Part shown: one piece after another, positions 1 to 10,920 of the stretch
How the letters are laid out: the number at the start of each line of letters is the position of its first letter
Numbering within the stretch: the first letter of the stretch is position 1
Assembly: GCA_963971305.1 (NCBI GenBank)
Contig: OZ020305.1
Coordinates: 3,877,001 to 3,941,000, forward strand
Reading direction: 5' to 3'
DNA: 64,000 bases
DNA from: Arcuatula senhousia
Taxonomy: Eukaryota > Mollusca > Bivalvia > Mytilida > Mytilidae
Program-made: the position numbers and the translations under genes
The notes under the pieces: generated by a model
The model's database searches: none
The model's input: the letters and a program-made list of their open reading frames with translations, nothing else
What the model was told of the DNA's origin: nothing

Positions 1-249
1 AAAATGTTCAGCCTTTTAAAAATTCCGATAGAAGAGAGTTATGTTGAACTTTTTAAGAATATGGGAAATCAAAAGAAAAATGCAGACACGGTATGGAATT
101 CTCCATTACGGTCCAACGGATCAGCTATATCAGTTAAATGGAAGAAAGAATTATCATCACGTGATATTCAGGTCATTGATACAAATTGTCGTAAAGTTTA
201 TAAAATGCTAGGATTTGATATGTTTGACCATAATAATGACACCTCTTAA
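1..249 (+). CDS. C-terminal end of a probable carbohydrate sulfotransferase (partial)
   Basis: An open frame enters from the left edge and ends at TAA 247-249. The last 30 or so residues read WKKELSSRDIQVID, then a cysteine, then KMLGF. This W-x-x-L / D-I-x-x-I-D / C / LGF-or-LGY pattern is what I know from the C-terminal tail of the Sulfotransfer_1 family, Golgi enzymes that move sulfate from PAPS to glycans. The PAPS-binding loops would lie upstream, outside the window, so catalytic competence cannot be judged. The ATG at 4-6 is probably internal, because the frame is open back to base 1. No signal peptide or membrane segment falls in this piece. It could be the last exon of a live gene or a fragment; the decayed retroelement starting about 200 bp downstream does not decide this. 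The family call is by motif recall only. Confidence 0.5.
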   Translation, partial: KMFSLLKIPIEESYVELFKNMGNQKKNADTVWNSPLRSNGSAISVKWKKELSSRDIQVIDTNCRKVYKMLGFDMFDHNNDTS

Positions 250-309
250 CAAAGTTTTTGTGATTATATTAGGCTGCCTGCAATAACAAATGGTTAAAGA
301 AACAAATAG

Positions 310-415
310 GCACCAATATGGCATCCGTGTGTCAAAAGTTCGAAAGGGCAGCTACAAAACCGGTAAACATGTACAAGAACAGAACGAAGAAACACAAAAC
401 ACAAATTAATTACGT
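310..415 (-). repeat. Penelope-like element 3' tail fragment, inverted
   Basis: This stretch is the reverse complement of the 3' tail seen at 1790-1880, 2640-2760, 33380-33530 and 55190-55300. Shared blocks include GTTCGAAAGGGCA and GGCACCAATATGGCAT. It carries no coding signal and lies head-on to the reverse-transcriptase copy that starts near 440. Confidence 0.55.
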
Positions 416-439
416 TTTCATAATTAAACATAATTTTAT

Positions 440-1597
440 ATACCACATCAATACAAGCCGACCAAACATACAATAAAGTGGATCCCTAAATTACACAAAA
501 CAACTTATGAATCTCTTTTCGTATCTGCTATAAGTAAGTTTTCTCTCGGTAATATTTCAAAAGTCCTATCTCTTGCTTTGACTACTGTGAAAGAATTTAT
601 TATTCGATACTGCGAAAAGGGATTTGAAAACATTAAATCATTCGCTCAATATTTTAGACAAACTTCGCTCAATGTTTTAGACAAACCTCCAGAAAAATCA
701 GTTTCATCTTGTAACAGCATCAAAACATTCGAATTCTCCACACTTTACACTTCTATTCCACATGAACAACTAAAATCGCGTAAGGCATAGCTGCTTAAAC
801 GCAGCTTTTTTCAAAAGAATGGAAAACGCAGGTACAAATATCTAGAAGTCGATTTTAAAAAGACTTACTTTGTCATCAATGAGTCGAAGAAAAAGAACAA
901 ATTTACAGAAGACCAAATAATCGACATGCTCAATTTTTTCATTGACAACATATTTGTTCAGTTTGGTGGATATGTTTTTTCAGCAAACAATTGGGATTCC
1001 ATTTTGCACTTATTGTGCACCTTTGCTTGCTGATTTGTTTCTTCATTCATATAAAACACACTTCTTACAATCACTTCAAAACAAAAAAGATCGTAGGCTA
1101 GCTCTCTCTTTTAACCTCACTTTCCGTAATATTGATGATGTCCTTTCACTGAACAACTCTCGCTTTGGTGACTTTTTCCATCTTATATATCTTCAAGAAC
1201 TTGAGATTAAGGACACTATGGATGCTAGGAAGTTTGCTTCATATTTAGATCTACATCTTGAAATTTACTCTAAAGGAAAACTTTCAACAAAGCTGTATGA
1301 CAAACGTGATGACTTCAACTTTCCAATCGTCAACTTTCCTTTCTTGTGTAGTAACATTCCGTCCGCTCCAGCTTATGGAGTTTACTTATCTCAAGTGATT
1401 CGTTACTCCAGAGCATGCGGAATTACAGCGATTTCCTTAGCAGAGCGGCACGTCATATGCAAACATTGCTCACACACGGTTATGTTTCTCCTAGGTTGCT
1501 GTCTTCACTCAAGAAATTTTACGGGAGACATCATGCACTTATAGACAAATATGGGATTTTGATCTCGCAGATGAGTGCATATTTTGGGTTCTCATAG
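440..1597 (+). pseudogene. Penelope-like reverse transcriptase, decayed copy 1
   Basis: Three frame-shifted stretches read as a reverse transcriptase. The first is open from about 440 to 790 and carries IKWIPKLHK, then FEFSTLYTSIPHEQLKSR (motif A region). The second, 942-1544, carries IGIPFCTYCAPLLADLFLHS, then FRNIDDVLSLNN, where the usual YIDD catalytic box has N for Y, then YLDLHLEI and YDKRDDFNFPIVNFPF. The third, about 1343-1597, carries SNIPSAPAYGVYLSQ, RYSRACG and KKFYGRHHALIDKYG. The PKLHK motif and overall layout suggest the Penelope-like group, but that class call is by recall. Stops and frameshifts mean no active enzyme. The element's 3' tail follows at 1598-1880. The 5' end, and any GIY-YIG nuclease, were not seen. 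Confidence 0.75.
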
Positions 1598-1880
1598 GGC
1601 TTTGTTTTGTCTTCCTTTACCGGATTCGACACACTGAATTGACTGCTGACAACGCGACGGGTGTGCTTTAGCAGGCAGGAACTGTTTACTCTTCCAGGGC
1701 ACCTGAGTTCACTCCCGTTTCAACTAGAGTTCGCGTTGTTGATTGACATTCAGTTATTTTGTGTTCCTATGTTTATCATGTTGTCTGTTTTTGTCCCGTT
1801 TTTGTTGGTGTTTAGTGGTTTTGTCTCCCCTTTTTCGGACTTTGACATTCGGATACCCCATTGGTACCTCTGCTTCTTTG
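1598..1880 (+). repeat. 3' untranslated tail of Penelope-like copy 1
   Basis: Non-coding tail directly after the reverse transcriptase. It starts in TTTACCGGATT-type sequence and ends in GATACCCCATTGGTACCTCT. The same tail recurs at 2500-2770 and 55030-55300 on the same strand and at 35855-36240 inverted, which shows it belongs to the element. Confidence 0.65.
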
Positions 1881-1904
1881 GTGCTTTTGAAGGTACCTAC
1901 AATC

Positions 1905-2850
1905 TAATTGATAGCTCCGATTTTTCTACTTTGTACACTTACCTGCCTCACTATCTTGTTAAAAATACAATTTGGGTATCTGGTTCAATATTGTTTCGAT
2001 AAATCTAAAAGTGACTTTATCTGCTCTAAAGTTTCTTGATTATTTAATAAGTCGTTTTTAGAAACGGGACTCATAAGGTTACGTCAATTGGACTGGCGCA
2101 GAAATGATAATTGCTCTTAATTATCTTTTGGACAACATTTATATTAATTTCGTTTCGGGAAAACAGTTTATCGCCAAGTCATAGGTATTCAAATGGGAAC
2201 TAATTGTGCTCCACTTATTGCTGACTTTTTTATATTCTTATGAATCCCAATGTATGGGGAAAATTCAAAAAGACCCAGACAAACAACATCTCATTGAAAC
2301 TTTTGATAACTTTTAATAATCCATACAGATTTTAGACGACAATCTGTCACTACACAATTCCAGATTTTCTAATTCTATGTTGCTCCATGGTTGCTGTCTT
2401 CACTCAAGAAATTTAACGGTAAACACCGTGCACTCGTAGACAAATATAAGATTTCTATTTCTCAAATGAGTGCAGATGTTGGTTTGTCGTAGAAATGTCT
2501 TTTGTCTTCTTTTACCGGATTTGACACACTGAATCGGAAATTAGCAACACGACAGGTGTGCTATAGCAGGCAAGAACCACTTACTCTTCTGGAACACCTG
2601 AATTCACTCTTTTCACGACTTGAGTTCGCGTTAACGTTGTTGATTTCCGTTTGCTTGATTTTGTGTTTTGTGTTTCTTCGTGCTGTATTTGTTCCTGTTT
2701 ACCGGTTTCGTCGTTGCCCTTTCGGACTTATAACACTTGAATGCTCCATTGGTGCCTCTTTGCTTCTTTATAACGGAAATATATCCCAAGGAATTAACTT
2801 ACGGAGTATATACCTCATAGTAAGTATGCTTGTTTCTAAATCATAAATAA
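1905..2850 (+). pseudogene. Penelope-like reverse transcriptase, decayed copy 2, with 3' tail
   Basis: A second, more degraded copy follows the first in the same orientation. Recognisable pieces are SDFSTLYTYLPHYLVKN near 1918-1970, GIQMGTNCAPLIADFF near 2188-2230, LDDNLSLHNSRF near 2333-2370 (the catalytic YIDD-type box is altered), and the C-terminal strand near 2384-2490. The 3' tail runs 2500-2850. Several stops and shifts separate these pieces and the segment between motif boxes is shortened. It is either an independent insertion beside copy 1 or part of a nested or tandem array. It cannot be active. Confidence 0.65.
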
Positions 2851-2894
2851 AGCTTTGTTACACTGGGATTTTCTGATTAAAGTTTTTACGGCTT

Positions 2895-3050
2895 GCCAAA
2901 TGCACATAATAGAAAATAATGAGATGTGGAATTAGTGCACGCGACCCAGCCCACAATCAAGCGGCAACTCAGAAAAACCACCATGGACAACGCCAGCAGC
3001 CTTCAACGAGGCCTGAAGGCGCTGCTCGCCATTCAATATAAGCCTATTTA
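2895..3050 (+). repeat. Dispersed repeat family A (GAGATGTGGAAT...CCAGCAGCCTTCAA)
   Basis: Contains the blocks GAGATGTGGAAT, GCGACCCAGCCCACAATCAA, GCCAGCAGCCTTCAACGAGG and GCGCTGCTCGCC. The same blocks in the same order occur at 29715-29850, 35165-35300, 48415-48550 and 56865-57005. They occur inverted at 25670-25790, 30598-30773, 41549-41725 and 42045-42175, and a short remnant lies at 3440-3540. It is non-coding; any ORF through it is an artefact. Confidence 0.7.
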
Positions 3051-3159
3051 ATTTACATTGGATAATAAGCAAGTAAACTGTTGATCGCTGTACACATGCT
3101 ATTGCCTTAAAGTTAAATTAAAGTTATTAAGCTTGATTAACGTAGATTGACGTCTATGT

Positions 3160-3366
3160 TAGGGGCTCCCACAGGGTTCCCCCCATCAGGTCGCAAGGTC
3201 GCTTTTAAAAGGGGCCTGAGGTCGCAAGGTCGCTTTTAAAATGCATATTTTGGCGGAGGTTGCAGGCCGTTTTTTGGCATAGGTCGATTTTATGAAGTGT
3301 AGGTCGGAAGTCGCCCTTAAAAAGTCCTCAGGTCGAAGGTCGTTTTTAACCCTGAGGGAGCCACAT
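3160..3366. mobile_element. MITE-like element with internal AGGTCGCAAGGTCGC repeats
   Basis: The ends are short imperfect inverted repeats: GGGGCTCCCACAGGGTT on the left, and AACCCTGAGGGAGCCACAT on the right, which reads as its near reverse complement. Between them the motif AGGTCG, often followed by CAAGGTCGCTTTTAAAA, recurs at least four times. The block is more G+C-rich than its surroundings. No ORF is present. Size and layout fit a non-autonomous DNA transposon, but no target duplication was resolved. Confidence 0.5.
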
Positions 3367-3688
3367 GTACATTTGTTTGGCGCTTATTTAACATTAATTA
3401 AACGTAAGATTATGAACGTAAGTGTCAAACATTATTATGATGAACTTTCCAACACCATTAGACCTTAGTGCTGGTGCTTGCTGATCAACCAGTGAAAGAT
3501 AATGAGATGTGGAATAATTGTAAGCGACACAACTTTTATCTTTCAACATTAATTTGGATAATTTGTACATTATATTATATTGACTCATTAGTCAAATCGA
3601 TGGCTGCATATTCATTCTTAATTTATTTGTATATGTTAGAACTATAAGCTGTACAATCAATATATCACACTTAAAAAAACGAACTTTT

Positions 3689-3731
3689 ATTATTATTATT
3701 ATTATCATCATCATCATCATTATTATTATAT
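3689..3731. repeat. ATT/ATC trinucleotide microsatellite
   Basis: Runs of TTA switch to TCA and back to TTA over about 43 bp. It directly abuts the inverted-repeat element that begins near 3738. Confidence 0.9.
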
Positions 3732-3737
3732 ACAACT

Positions 3738-3959
3738 ACCGTATAAGTTGGGTTTTTTTTTCGCTGGTATCTAATTTTCGCTTTTTGCGGTACTTGGCAA
3801 CTCTCGAAAATATAAACCCGCGAAAATTAAAAGTGGTAAATAGTATATGCAAAGTTTATACACGCATATAAATTATCGCTAAAATTGAAATAAAAATATT
3901 TCATTTTTTTATGAAATCCGCGAAATTTAGCTCCCGCAAAAAAACAACTTATACGGTAT
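3738..3959. mobile_element. Short inverted-repeat (MITE-like) element
   Basis: The left end reads ACCGTATAAGTTG followed by a T-run and CGC; the right end is its reverse complement, with an A-run and CAACTTATACGGTAT. Inside are CCGCGAAA / TTTCGC-type short repeats. The minus-strand ORF across it has no protein-like character. A looser relative with TTTCGTGG and CCACGAAT blocks lies near 34960-35120. Confidence 0.55.
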
Positions 3960-4434
3960 ATCCTTTTGGTGAGGTCGATACATATTTTTTTCCGACTTGA
4001 GAAAACTATATTGACTGAGGACGAAGTTCGATGTCGATATATTGCTTTTTCTGAGTTGATAAAAACATGTATTGATCGAAATTTAAAGGCCAAAATTGTT
4101 ATATTATAACACTACATGATATATCGACATTGCACTTTCGATTTTGAATATAAAATAATAATTTCCTACAAATATCATTTTGAAATTTTATTAGCGGGAA
4201 AATATTATTATACTGACTAAAACAAACAAAACAAGTTTCTACGACATACAGTAATTCTTTTAAATGAAATTTTGTTTCATCTAGAACTCGAATCTATTTT
4301 TAGAAAGGCCTAGTCTGCCAAGATTCTATTTTTAGAAAGTGTTAGTACTCCAACTTTTTATTACTATTGTCATTATTACAATCTCCATAATGATAAACAT
4401 TCAGATACATTTTATGCTACCAGTTGTAAGTTAT

Positions 4435-4525
4435 TGCATTTTGCTTTTGTCCTATTCCTTGTCTCCTCTCTTGGATTTTGAGTTTGATCCTCCAAGTTAG
4501 GTAATTTTGTCATTACCTTTATTTC
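4435..4525 (+). repeat. Dispersed repeat family B tail (TTGATCCTCCAAGTT...TTACCTTTATT)
   Basis: This tail, ending in GGTAATTTTGTCATTACCTTT, is found on the + strand here, at 12770-12860 and at 28480-28560. It is inverted at 16625-16770, 17640-17890 and 18300-18560. It resembles a retroelement 3' tail. No coding sequence was recognised next to it here. Confidence 0.55.
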
Positions 4526-5235
4526 ATTTATCATTAAGAGTATAGACACCATATAGTCTCAACTTCATTCTTGATATTGCATCTTGAATTTGGTTCGATT
4601 GGTCATTTCGTGTCAAAAAGATATGACGAATTAGACAATTTGTTCGGCGAGTAGCATCACTATGCACATGCATACAACTTGTGCATCTTATAATTTCCAC
4701 GGCATGTGTCAATTGATCAGATTTTTTTACCATAGACTGTTATTTGCGTGATTGATTATTGGATCAAGGTATTAAAATAATACAAATATAAAGTCTGATA
4801 TAAATATTGGTCTTATGTTTTTTATCAGTGATTGGTTTTAAAATCTTCAAAATGTTATCAGTGGATAAAACTCGAAAAATCCTAAATGGTTTTATTAGGT
4901 TCTTGTTTGCTGGTTGTACTGAAATGATCTTCTCACATGCCCTTATAACTGTGAGTTATTATTCTCACTAAGGGTTTTTAGATTTCAATGGAACAATGCT
5001 GTTTGTTCGATCATACTTGATTCCCTCCGTCATTACGTTTAAAAGCCTGTACTTTAAAGACATTAACACTGTGTTATTTATTTATTTTTTAAATTTATAA
5101 TGAAATTACTTTGTCTTTTCAATTTCCAGGACCTTTTCAAATTCAAGGAATTTTTTAGGGCTATAATTCTATATTTGTTCCCAAACATCTTATATAGATA
5201 AAATCTGTTACATATTGGACCATGTTTGGGGAATG

Positions 5236-5790
5236 CTAGATTTCATTATTGACAACAAATTTGTTTCATTTTGAGAAGAAATTTATCAACAACAAATTGA
5301 CATTCTGAGGGACACAAATTGTGCTCCTCTCCTCATCGACTTGTTTTTCTACTTTTACGAGGCTGATTTTCTTCAAGAATTCCTAAAGAACAAGAAGGTG
5401 AAAGAGGCTAGGTTCTTTAATCTAAATTTCAGCTAAAATGATAATGTCCTTCCAACAACGATTCCTTTGGTAGATGTATTTCTTCAATTTATCCTCCTGA
5501 GTTACCGATTCAAATTGTTTCACGTCATTTTTTGATTTGCATCTCGAATTTGACAAGTGTGTACATCTCAGTGCAAAAAATTCAGATAAAAGAGGCGACT
5601 ATTTAATTTACTAACCTGGAAACTATCATACTAAATTCACCTGCTTATGGTGTTAATATTTCATAAATCATTCGCAAGGCCTTGTACATTTTTTTTCTGA
5701 TCTTTTTTTATCTGAGACCGACTATTTGACAAGGCTGTAAGAAAATACGTCTCCCATTCCCTAAAACAATTAATCATTTTTTATCGGCCA
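5236..5790 (+). pseudogene. Penelope-like reverse transcriptase, decayed copy 3
   Basis: Translation in shifting frames gives MLDFIIDNKF, then DTNCAPLLIDLFFYFYEADF near 5310-5370, then a continuation to FFNLNF followed by a stop, and NSPAYGVNIS near 5636-5665. These match in order the TNCAPLLADLFL, FNLTFRxIDD and APAYGVYLSQ segments of the copy at 942-1544. The catalytic aspartate box is destroyed. This is an old, inactive copy; its 3' tail is not clearly preserved. Confidence 0.6.
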
Positions 5791-5949
5791 CTGGTGTAGA
5801 AATTCTAAGTTATGTTGATCAATGGTAATTGATTGCTTTGATCTGTGTTTGGCTGAGTGTTGCACTGATATTATCACTACAATAATATGTCTTCACGGCC
5901 GTTCTCTGTTTTTGTGACTACCAGACCCTAGAATTGCAATGAAAATGAG

Positions 5950-6135
5950 AGGTTTTGTGTATCATGTAACCTGGGTCAACCAACCACTTATGTTTTTGGT
6001 TGTGTATCATGAAGCCTGGGTTAACCAACCACTTATTTTTTTTTGTATGTGTATCATTAAGCCTGGGTTAACCAACCACTTATTTTTTTGTTTGTGTACC
6101 ATTAAGCCTGGGTTAACCAACCACTTATTTTTTTT
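5950..6135 (+). repeat. 45-47 bp minisatellite, about four copies
   Basis: Units begin CCTGGGTTAACCAACCACTT at 5970, 6015, 6062 and 6107, each followed by a T-run and GTGTATCATTAAG-type sequence. The first unit has GTCAACC. The unit core resembles part of family B (CCTGGTTTAACCCACCATTTAG, read inverted at 17770-17810), and the block just downstream, AGGACCATTGCAATC, also matches family B. I infer a local tandem amplification inside a family B copy. ORFs on either strand across it are repeat translation. Confidence 0.75.
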
Positions 6136-7446
6136 AAAAGCTGTGTCATTCAGGACCATTGCAATCGTAAATTTTTGGGGAAAGTCCTCATTGTTTTTTT
6201 TTCGATAATTTTGATATAACCTCTTTCTTTTACTTTGAGAATTGACGTTGATCATCCCTGTCTTTCAGATTTGCTATATGATTATTTCTGACCTTTAAAA
6301 ATGGTGTTAGCGGCGGTTTCATTCAATGAAAAGACATGGTTGGTGTGATTTAGACCGGGTAACGCCTTTGATATGTTTGAATAGTAACTTCAGTCTTGCT
6401 TACGACAGTCTCGCTCTGTTGTACCTAACCGTGTAAGTTATTATTACGATTGATCAGAACAATTTTGATCGGCTTCAATTTCCTGTTATTCACCCTGTGT
6501 GTCTACTTATGTCTGGGGTGGAGGACTAATTGCTTAGAGTTTATTCTAATACTACTTACGTTTCTTAATTATTTCTCTATATTTATAATTGTGCAATATA
6601 ACAACATTTTACAATTTTGTCCAGAATAACTGATTTTCTTCTTTATATTCACTTTTTAATCTTTTTTTAAATAGGTATAATTATGGATGTTATGCTAAAA
6701 TAGAATAGTTAAATAATCACAGTTGCCTCCCTTTTTTTAAGTTGTGTGTGAGATTGTAACTTACCCAGAGTATAACTTCATTTCTCGTCAAAACTCAATT
6801 AAACTGTGTTTATGATTTGTATCTACATTATTTGTTTTCGGATATTTATAAAACATGCCTAATTGAGAGGGTTTCTCATATCGAGAAATAGTGAATCAAT
6901 ACTTAGTTAGGTTAAAGTATTACCGCATTCAGAGGAAAAGATGTTTTAAAATCACTGAATTATCCATTTTTTTATTTATTTCTCGGATATATCTTGGGGT
7001 GGCCTCCTTATTACAAAATATAATCAATGAATTCAAAGAAGATTTCTTGAGTTTTTAATTTTTTTTTAGCATAAAAAAATAATATTCCTGTCTTGCCGAC
7101 ATATTGTTTGTAATATTCATAGCTCATAGTATATTTCAGGATAATGCTGTACGAAGTTTTTTCTGTGCTTTTTGTACACGACACATTTGCAAGGGCCACA
7201 CTCTCAAGTGGAACTGAAGAGTTCCATTCTATTGGTGATGGTGTTTCAACAAAATACTAATAGTTTTGGCACAATAGAACCTGAAAAATTTAATCAGCAA
7301 TTCCAAAAATACCTAAACCTAGTTAGGACAGTTTAACCTTCAATAATACAATACAGAAACGGGTAAAAAAAACGATTCATTTGGTTATGCTGTACATCGA
7401 TGTTTCAAAGAGCAATCAGCAGCATTTAAATCAAAACATTGGAAGG

Positions 7447-7810
7447 TCAAAACCAAAAGTATTTGTTTGATAATTCAGAGCAAGGAATTTCGTAGACTTG
7501 GTTTGACCATCTGGAACTTATAGTCGAGAAGGATTTTAATAATAATTCTGAATAGATCTTTTTATTATTTGTTCGATGATAAAGATCAAAATCATCATAC
7601 AAGTGTATAGGTGTTGTTTTCCAGATGCATGGTCTCGACATTTTTCCTCCTTTTCAAGACCACATTGGCAATAAGCAATACATTTATACCCATAAGGACT
7701 CGAAGGAAAAGGCGCATTTCCTTCAAAATCTAACAAGCAATTAAAATCATCCTTCGATAACGATGTAAAAAGATACTCATCTAAAGAAATAGCTTTTAAT
7801 ATCTTTTCAG
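7447..7810 (-). pseudogene. Unrecognised frameshifted coding fragment
   Basis: On the minus strand an open stretch reads SEKILKAISLDEYLFTS near 7810, then LDFEGNAPFPSSPYGYKC and CQCGLEKEEKCRDHASGKQ. At about 7620 the frame shifts by one base, and the sequence continues as TPIHLYDDFDLYHRTNN and ISSRWSNQVYEIPCS to TGA near 7447. Both halves have mixed codon use and acidic/aromatic content unlike the low-complexity A+T background, which is why I read them as one broken frame. The Cys/His-bearing first half could be a small metal site, but I do not recognise the family. The 3' end runs into a repeat shared with 32442-32658. It may be a fragment of an unidentified transposon protein. Confidence 0.3.
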
Positions 7811-7819
7811 AAATATCTC

Positions 7820-9085
7820 AATTTCTATTTCAAATGTGTTTTATATGAACCTCACATACTAAATGATCTTTGTACGGAACGTTGAACAAATGATTTAAAA
7901 TGAAAACGTTGTGTATGAGAGAATCAATAAATTTAAGTGGGTTTTATTATTAGGCCGTTGGCTATGAACCCTGTCACGGCCGCTTCACAAAAGACCTTAT
8001 TTGATTTTATGTTAATATTTTCCTTCACATCGGTTCACTCGAATGATTTTTCATAAACATAAGTTGATTGCTTTTGGTTTTTCTGTCCTTAAAGCCAAAA
8101 GGAAATAATCAAAACGTTGACAATATAAGATGCGTCTACCGGCGCTAAAATGTAAGAGATGAGTAAAACTTTCAAGGGCTTAAAATCTGGCTTTCAGATA
8201 TTGGTAAGCAGACAGAATAGTCGCTCTATTGGAGCGATGGAACGGATTGAAAGCGTCCTAAATCTGTGTCGGGAAATATTCGGTCTCCTCGTTGAAATCA
8301 TATGTATTCTCTTTTAATATGGAATAAATAGTTTAAGCTAGACTCGAGATAATTTAAATATTTGTATCAGGTTTGACCACGTTTGACCACAATACATACT
8401 TTCGGATTAAACTATGATAATTCTCATACATTTATACCATTTATATTTTTCATTTGAACAGGGTAGTTAAAGTTCAACTATTGTATTAATAAGACTATTA
8501 TAAACTTATGATTTAAGTGGTGTCTGTGTTATGCTTTTTCCATAATCCTCATTGAAGGACAAAATACTTACTAATGTTATTCATACTGCTTTATTGGTCT
8601 TGTCCAAAACGGATTCTCTTAAATAAAATAATAAAAAAATAAAGTGGTAAGAAGACATTTTTTTCCAAAACTATAAATAAAATGAAAAAGTACCCAGTGA
8701 TAAGAGCAAAAACAGCAGACAACGGAACATTATTATCATCATGTGCGTTTGAGACCATCAAATTAATTTCCCGCCAATCGAGTGAAAGCATGGGACGATC
8801 AGGTAGGAACATTTTTTACTTATAAAGTTTGAAACAAATATTCAGTGAAAATTCCTTCCAGATGATATTTTGACTGTTTGTAGATATTATCCATCATTAA
8901 GATGGACTTAAGCCTTAGGCATACATGTAAGTTCTGCCAACCACACATAGCTAAAGATAGTAATCAATTTACAAGTGATCAGAAGATTTTTTTCTTCTTT
9001 TTTTCTTATTATCAAAATTTAATGTATTTTTAATCAATTATAGTATCTCCTAATATAATAAGTTTTATGTATATAAACCTAAAAT
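7820..9085. other. No gene seen
   Basis: A+T-rich sequence. A 52-codon + strand ORF at 8159-8317 is the only open frame with mixed composition; it has no recognisable motif and was not accepted. No inverted or tandem repeat stands out. Confidence 0.6.
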
Positions 9086-9300
9086 CGAGGCTGTCCTGAC
9101 GTGCGTTTCATCTTTTCAACACTCATCAGAGGCACTCTGCCCAAAGATTGAAAATGTCAAACGGTATATGAATATGAAGAGCATAGAACAATAAACTAAA
9201 ACTGGAAACCAAATTTTGACTATATAAAATGTACATGTGCAATAAGATAAATATAACTAGCATAGATTTGTTTGCTGATACAATATTGGAAAGATTTGTC
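9086..9300 (+). repeat. Dispersed repeat family C, diverged copy
   Basis: Carries CCTGACGTGCGTTTCATCTT, CACTCATCAGAGGC and ATGAATATGAAGAGCATAGA in order. The same order occurs at 38859-39513 and 47995-48285, and in decayed form at 12305-12490. This is the family whose GCGCGTTTCGTCTA core I associate with mussel genomes. It is non-coding. Confidence 0.65.
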
Positions 9301-9359
9301 AAACGATACATTTTTATTTTGTGTGTGTTATGCTGTGTACTTTTTGCATTTTTATTTGA

Positions 9360-10720
9360 CAAAATTGAACTATTAATTTTTAAAAGTTAACATATATTAA
9401 GGCTTTTATAACTTCCAATCAAGTTTCTTGTTTAAAATTCGATTCACAAAGTCTTTTTCAATAACATTCAAACGATGTTGTGGTTTTGCTGTTTGTGTTA
9501 TATTATTTTTCTATTTGGAATATTAAATACTTTTACTCAAAGTTTTGAATTGTGCTAAGCAATTGAGAGGAAAATGGGGTCTTATTACAATTTTCGTATA
9601 TTATATCATGAAAATATTATGATTTTTCTTAATTAAATTATTTGTATTGTATCCAGGAAGGGGCAACTGTGTGTTTATAGTAAGATTCAATTGACATGCA
9701 GTCATTTACGTATATCATTTTATTTTCAGTCAGTTGTAGGAAAGCAAGCATTAGTCACTGCTTGCCTATACTCAGCACTTATTTCAAAGTTACACTTATT
9801 TCAGATCTCATTGATGCGTTTGCACGTATTTACATAAAAATCAAAACTTTCAAATGTCAATATAGTTTATTATGCTACTGTATTTGCCCTCCCCTCCAAA
9901 TAAAAATAAAAATGTAAGCTTTCAACAGTTTCAAGTCTGTAGCAATTGTTTCTGATATGTTACACCAAGTTTGTCTTATTCCATCAATTTTCTGCCCTTG
10001 GTATGATTAAAGATCGAAATTTTTATTATGGACAGAGATGCCATGTCTTTAAAACTTAAAATTGTCAGAGACAGATTCTTACAATTAACATGTAACATTT
10101 TTCTATATAAATCGATATCCCTGTGGATACAAGAATCCTGTTATCTAAAAAGCAAATCATGTGAATATATTTTTCTTAGATTGATGTATTCGGAACAAAC
10201 CAATCATATCACATTACCTATCGACTTTTGGATACTTCAAAGACTTTTGTTAATAGTCCATTGATTGGTTATTCTGAATGAACATGTTTTGTTTGGTTAA
10301 TGCAAGGGTGATTTATAATGTTACTTAATTGTTCTTTTGTTTGGTTTCATTTTGCAAAATATCCAATTGATAAAATGTAACGGTTTTTATTGGGTTTTTA
10401 GTTTTGAGTAGTAAATATTTCAAAGAATAAACGCATCGTACCATTAATGCACAGCATAGATCTCCTTGTTTTGTTTTCATAGAGAACTTCATCAAAAAAA
10501 TAAATTTTCGCTTACTGAACCTTTGAAACTCATCAAGGCCTCCAGTGACTGACAAAACACTGTTTCAAACTTGAAAAATTGAGTGAGCCCTTAAACTTGA
10601 CCCGATATTTGCAATACTTTTAAACATTATTAGCCCAATTCAAGTGATACCTTTTAATTAACGTTTGAGCTCCAGTGAAATTGATACAGATAAACCAAAG
10701 TTCAAAGAAAACCATGCCAT
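9360..10720. other. No gene seen
   Basis: A+T-rich sequence with only short chance ORFs (9696-9917 and 10028-10264 on +, 10325-10555 on -). None has a recognisable domain or paired splice sites I would trust. Confidence 0.55.
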
Positions 10721-10722
10721 TT

Positions 10723-10920
10723 TTATTTATTCAGATTATGGTTGAAGAATCTTCCACGTATTTCAGCGGTAGCAGATAAATCCTCTATATAACTGCATCC
10801 TCTTCCCCTCTTAACCTCTTGTAAAGACAGGTTCAGAACAATCCCCTGCTGATAGTTAAGAACTATTCTAAAACGTAACATTTCTGTGTAAGTTAACCCA
10901 TAACCTTTAACAAGGCACAA
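10723..10920 (-). CDS. Unrecognised 65-codon minus-strand ORF
   Basis: The frame reads GLTYTEMLRFRIVLNYQQG, then LSLQEVKRGRGCSYIEDL and TAEIRGRFFNH before a stop near 10723. Its composition is more balanced than most chance frames nearby. No ATG opens the whole frame, so it would have to be an exon, but no convincing acceptor was identified. I do not recognise a family. Chance remains quite possible. Confidence 0.18.
   Translation of the reverse strand: MCLVKGYGLTYTEMLRFRIVLNYQQGIVLNLSLQEVKRGRGCSYIEDLSATAEIRGRFFNHNLNK

Noticed and set aside
5939..6255. ORFs on both strands over 5.9-6.3 kb
   Set aside because: Translation of the 45-47 bp minisatellite.
8159..8317. 52-codon + ORF with mixed composition (MSKTFKGLKSGFQILVSRQN...)
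   Set aside because: Short, isolated, no motif and no splice or promoter support.
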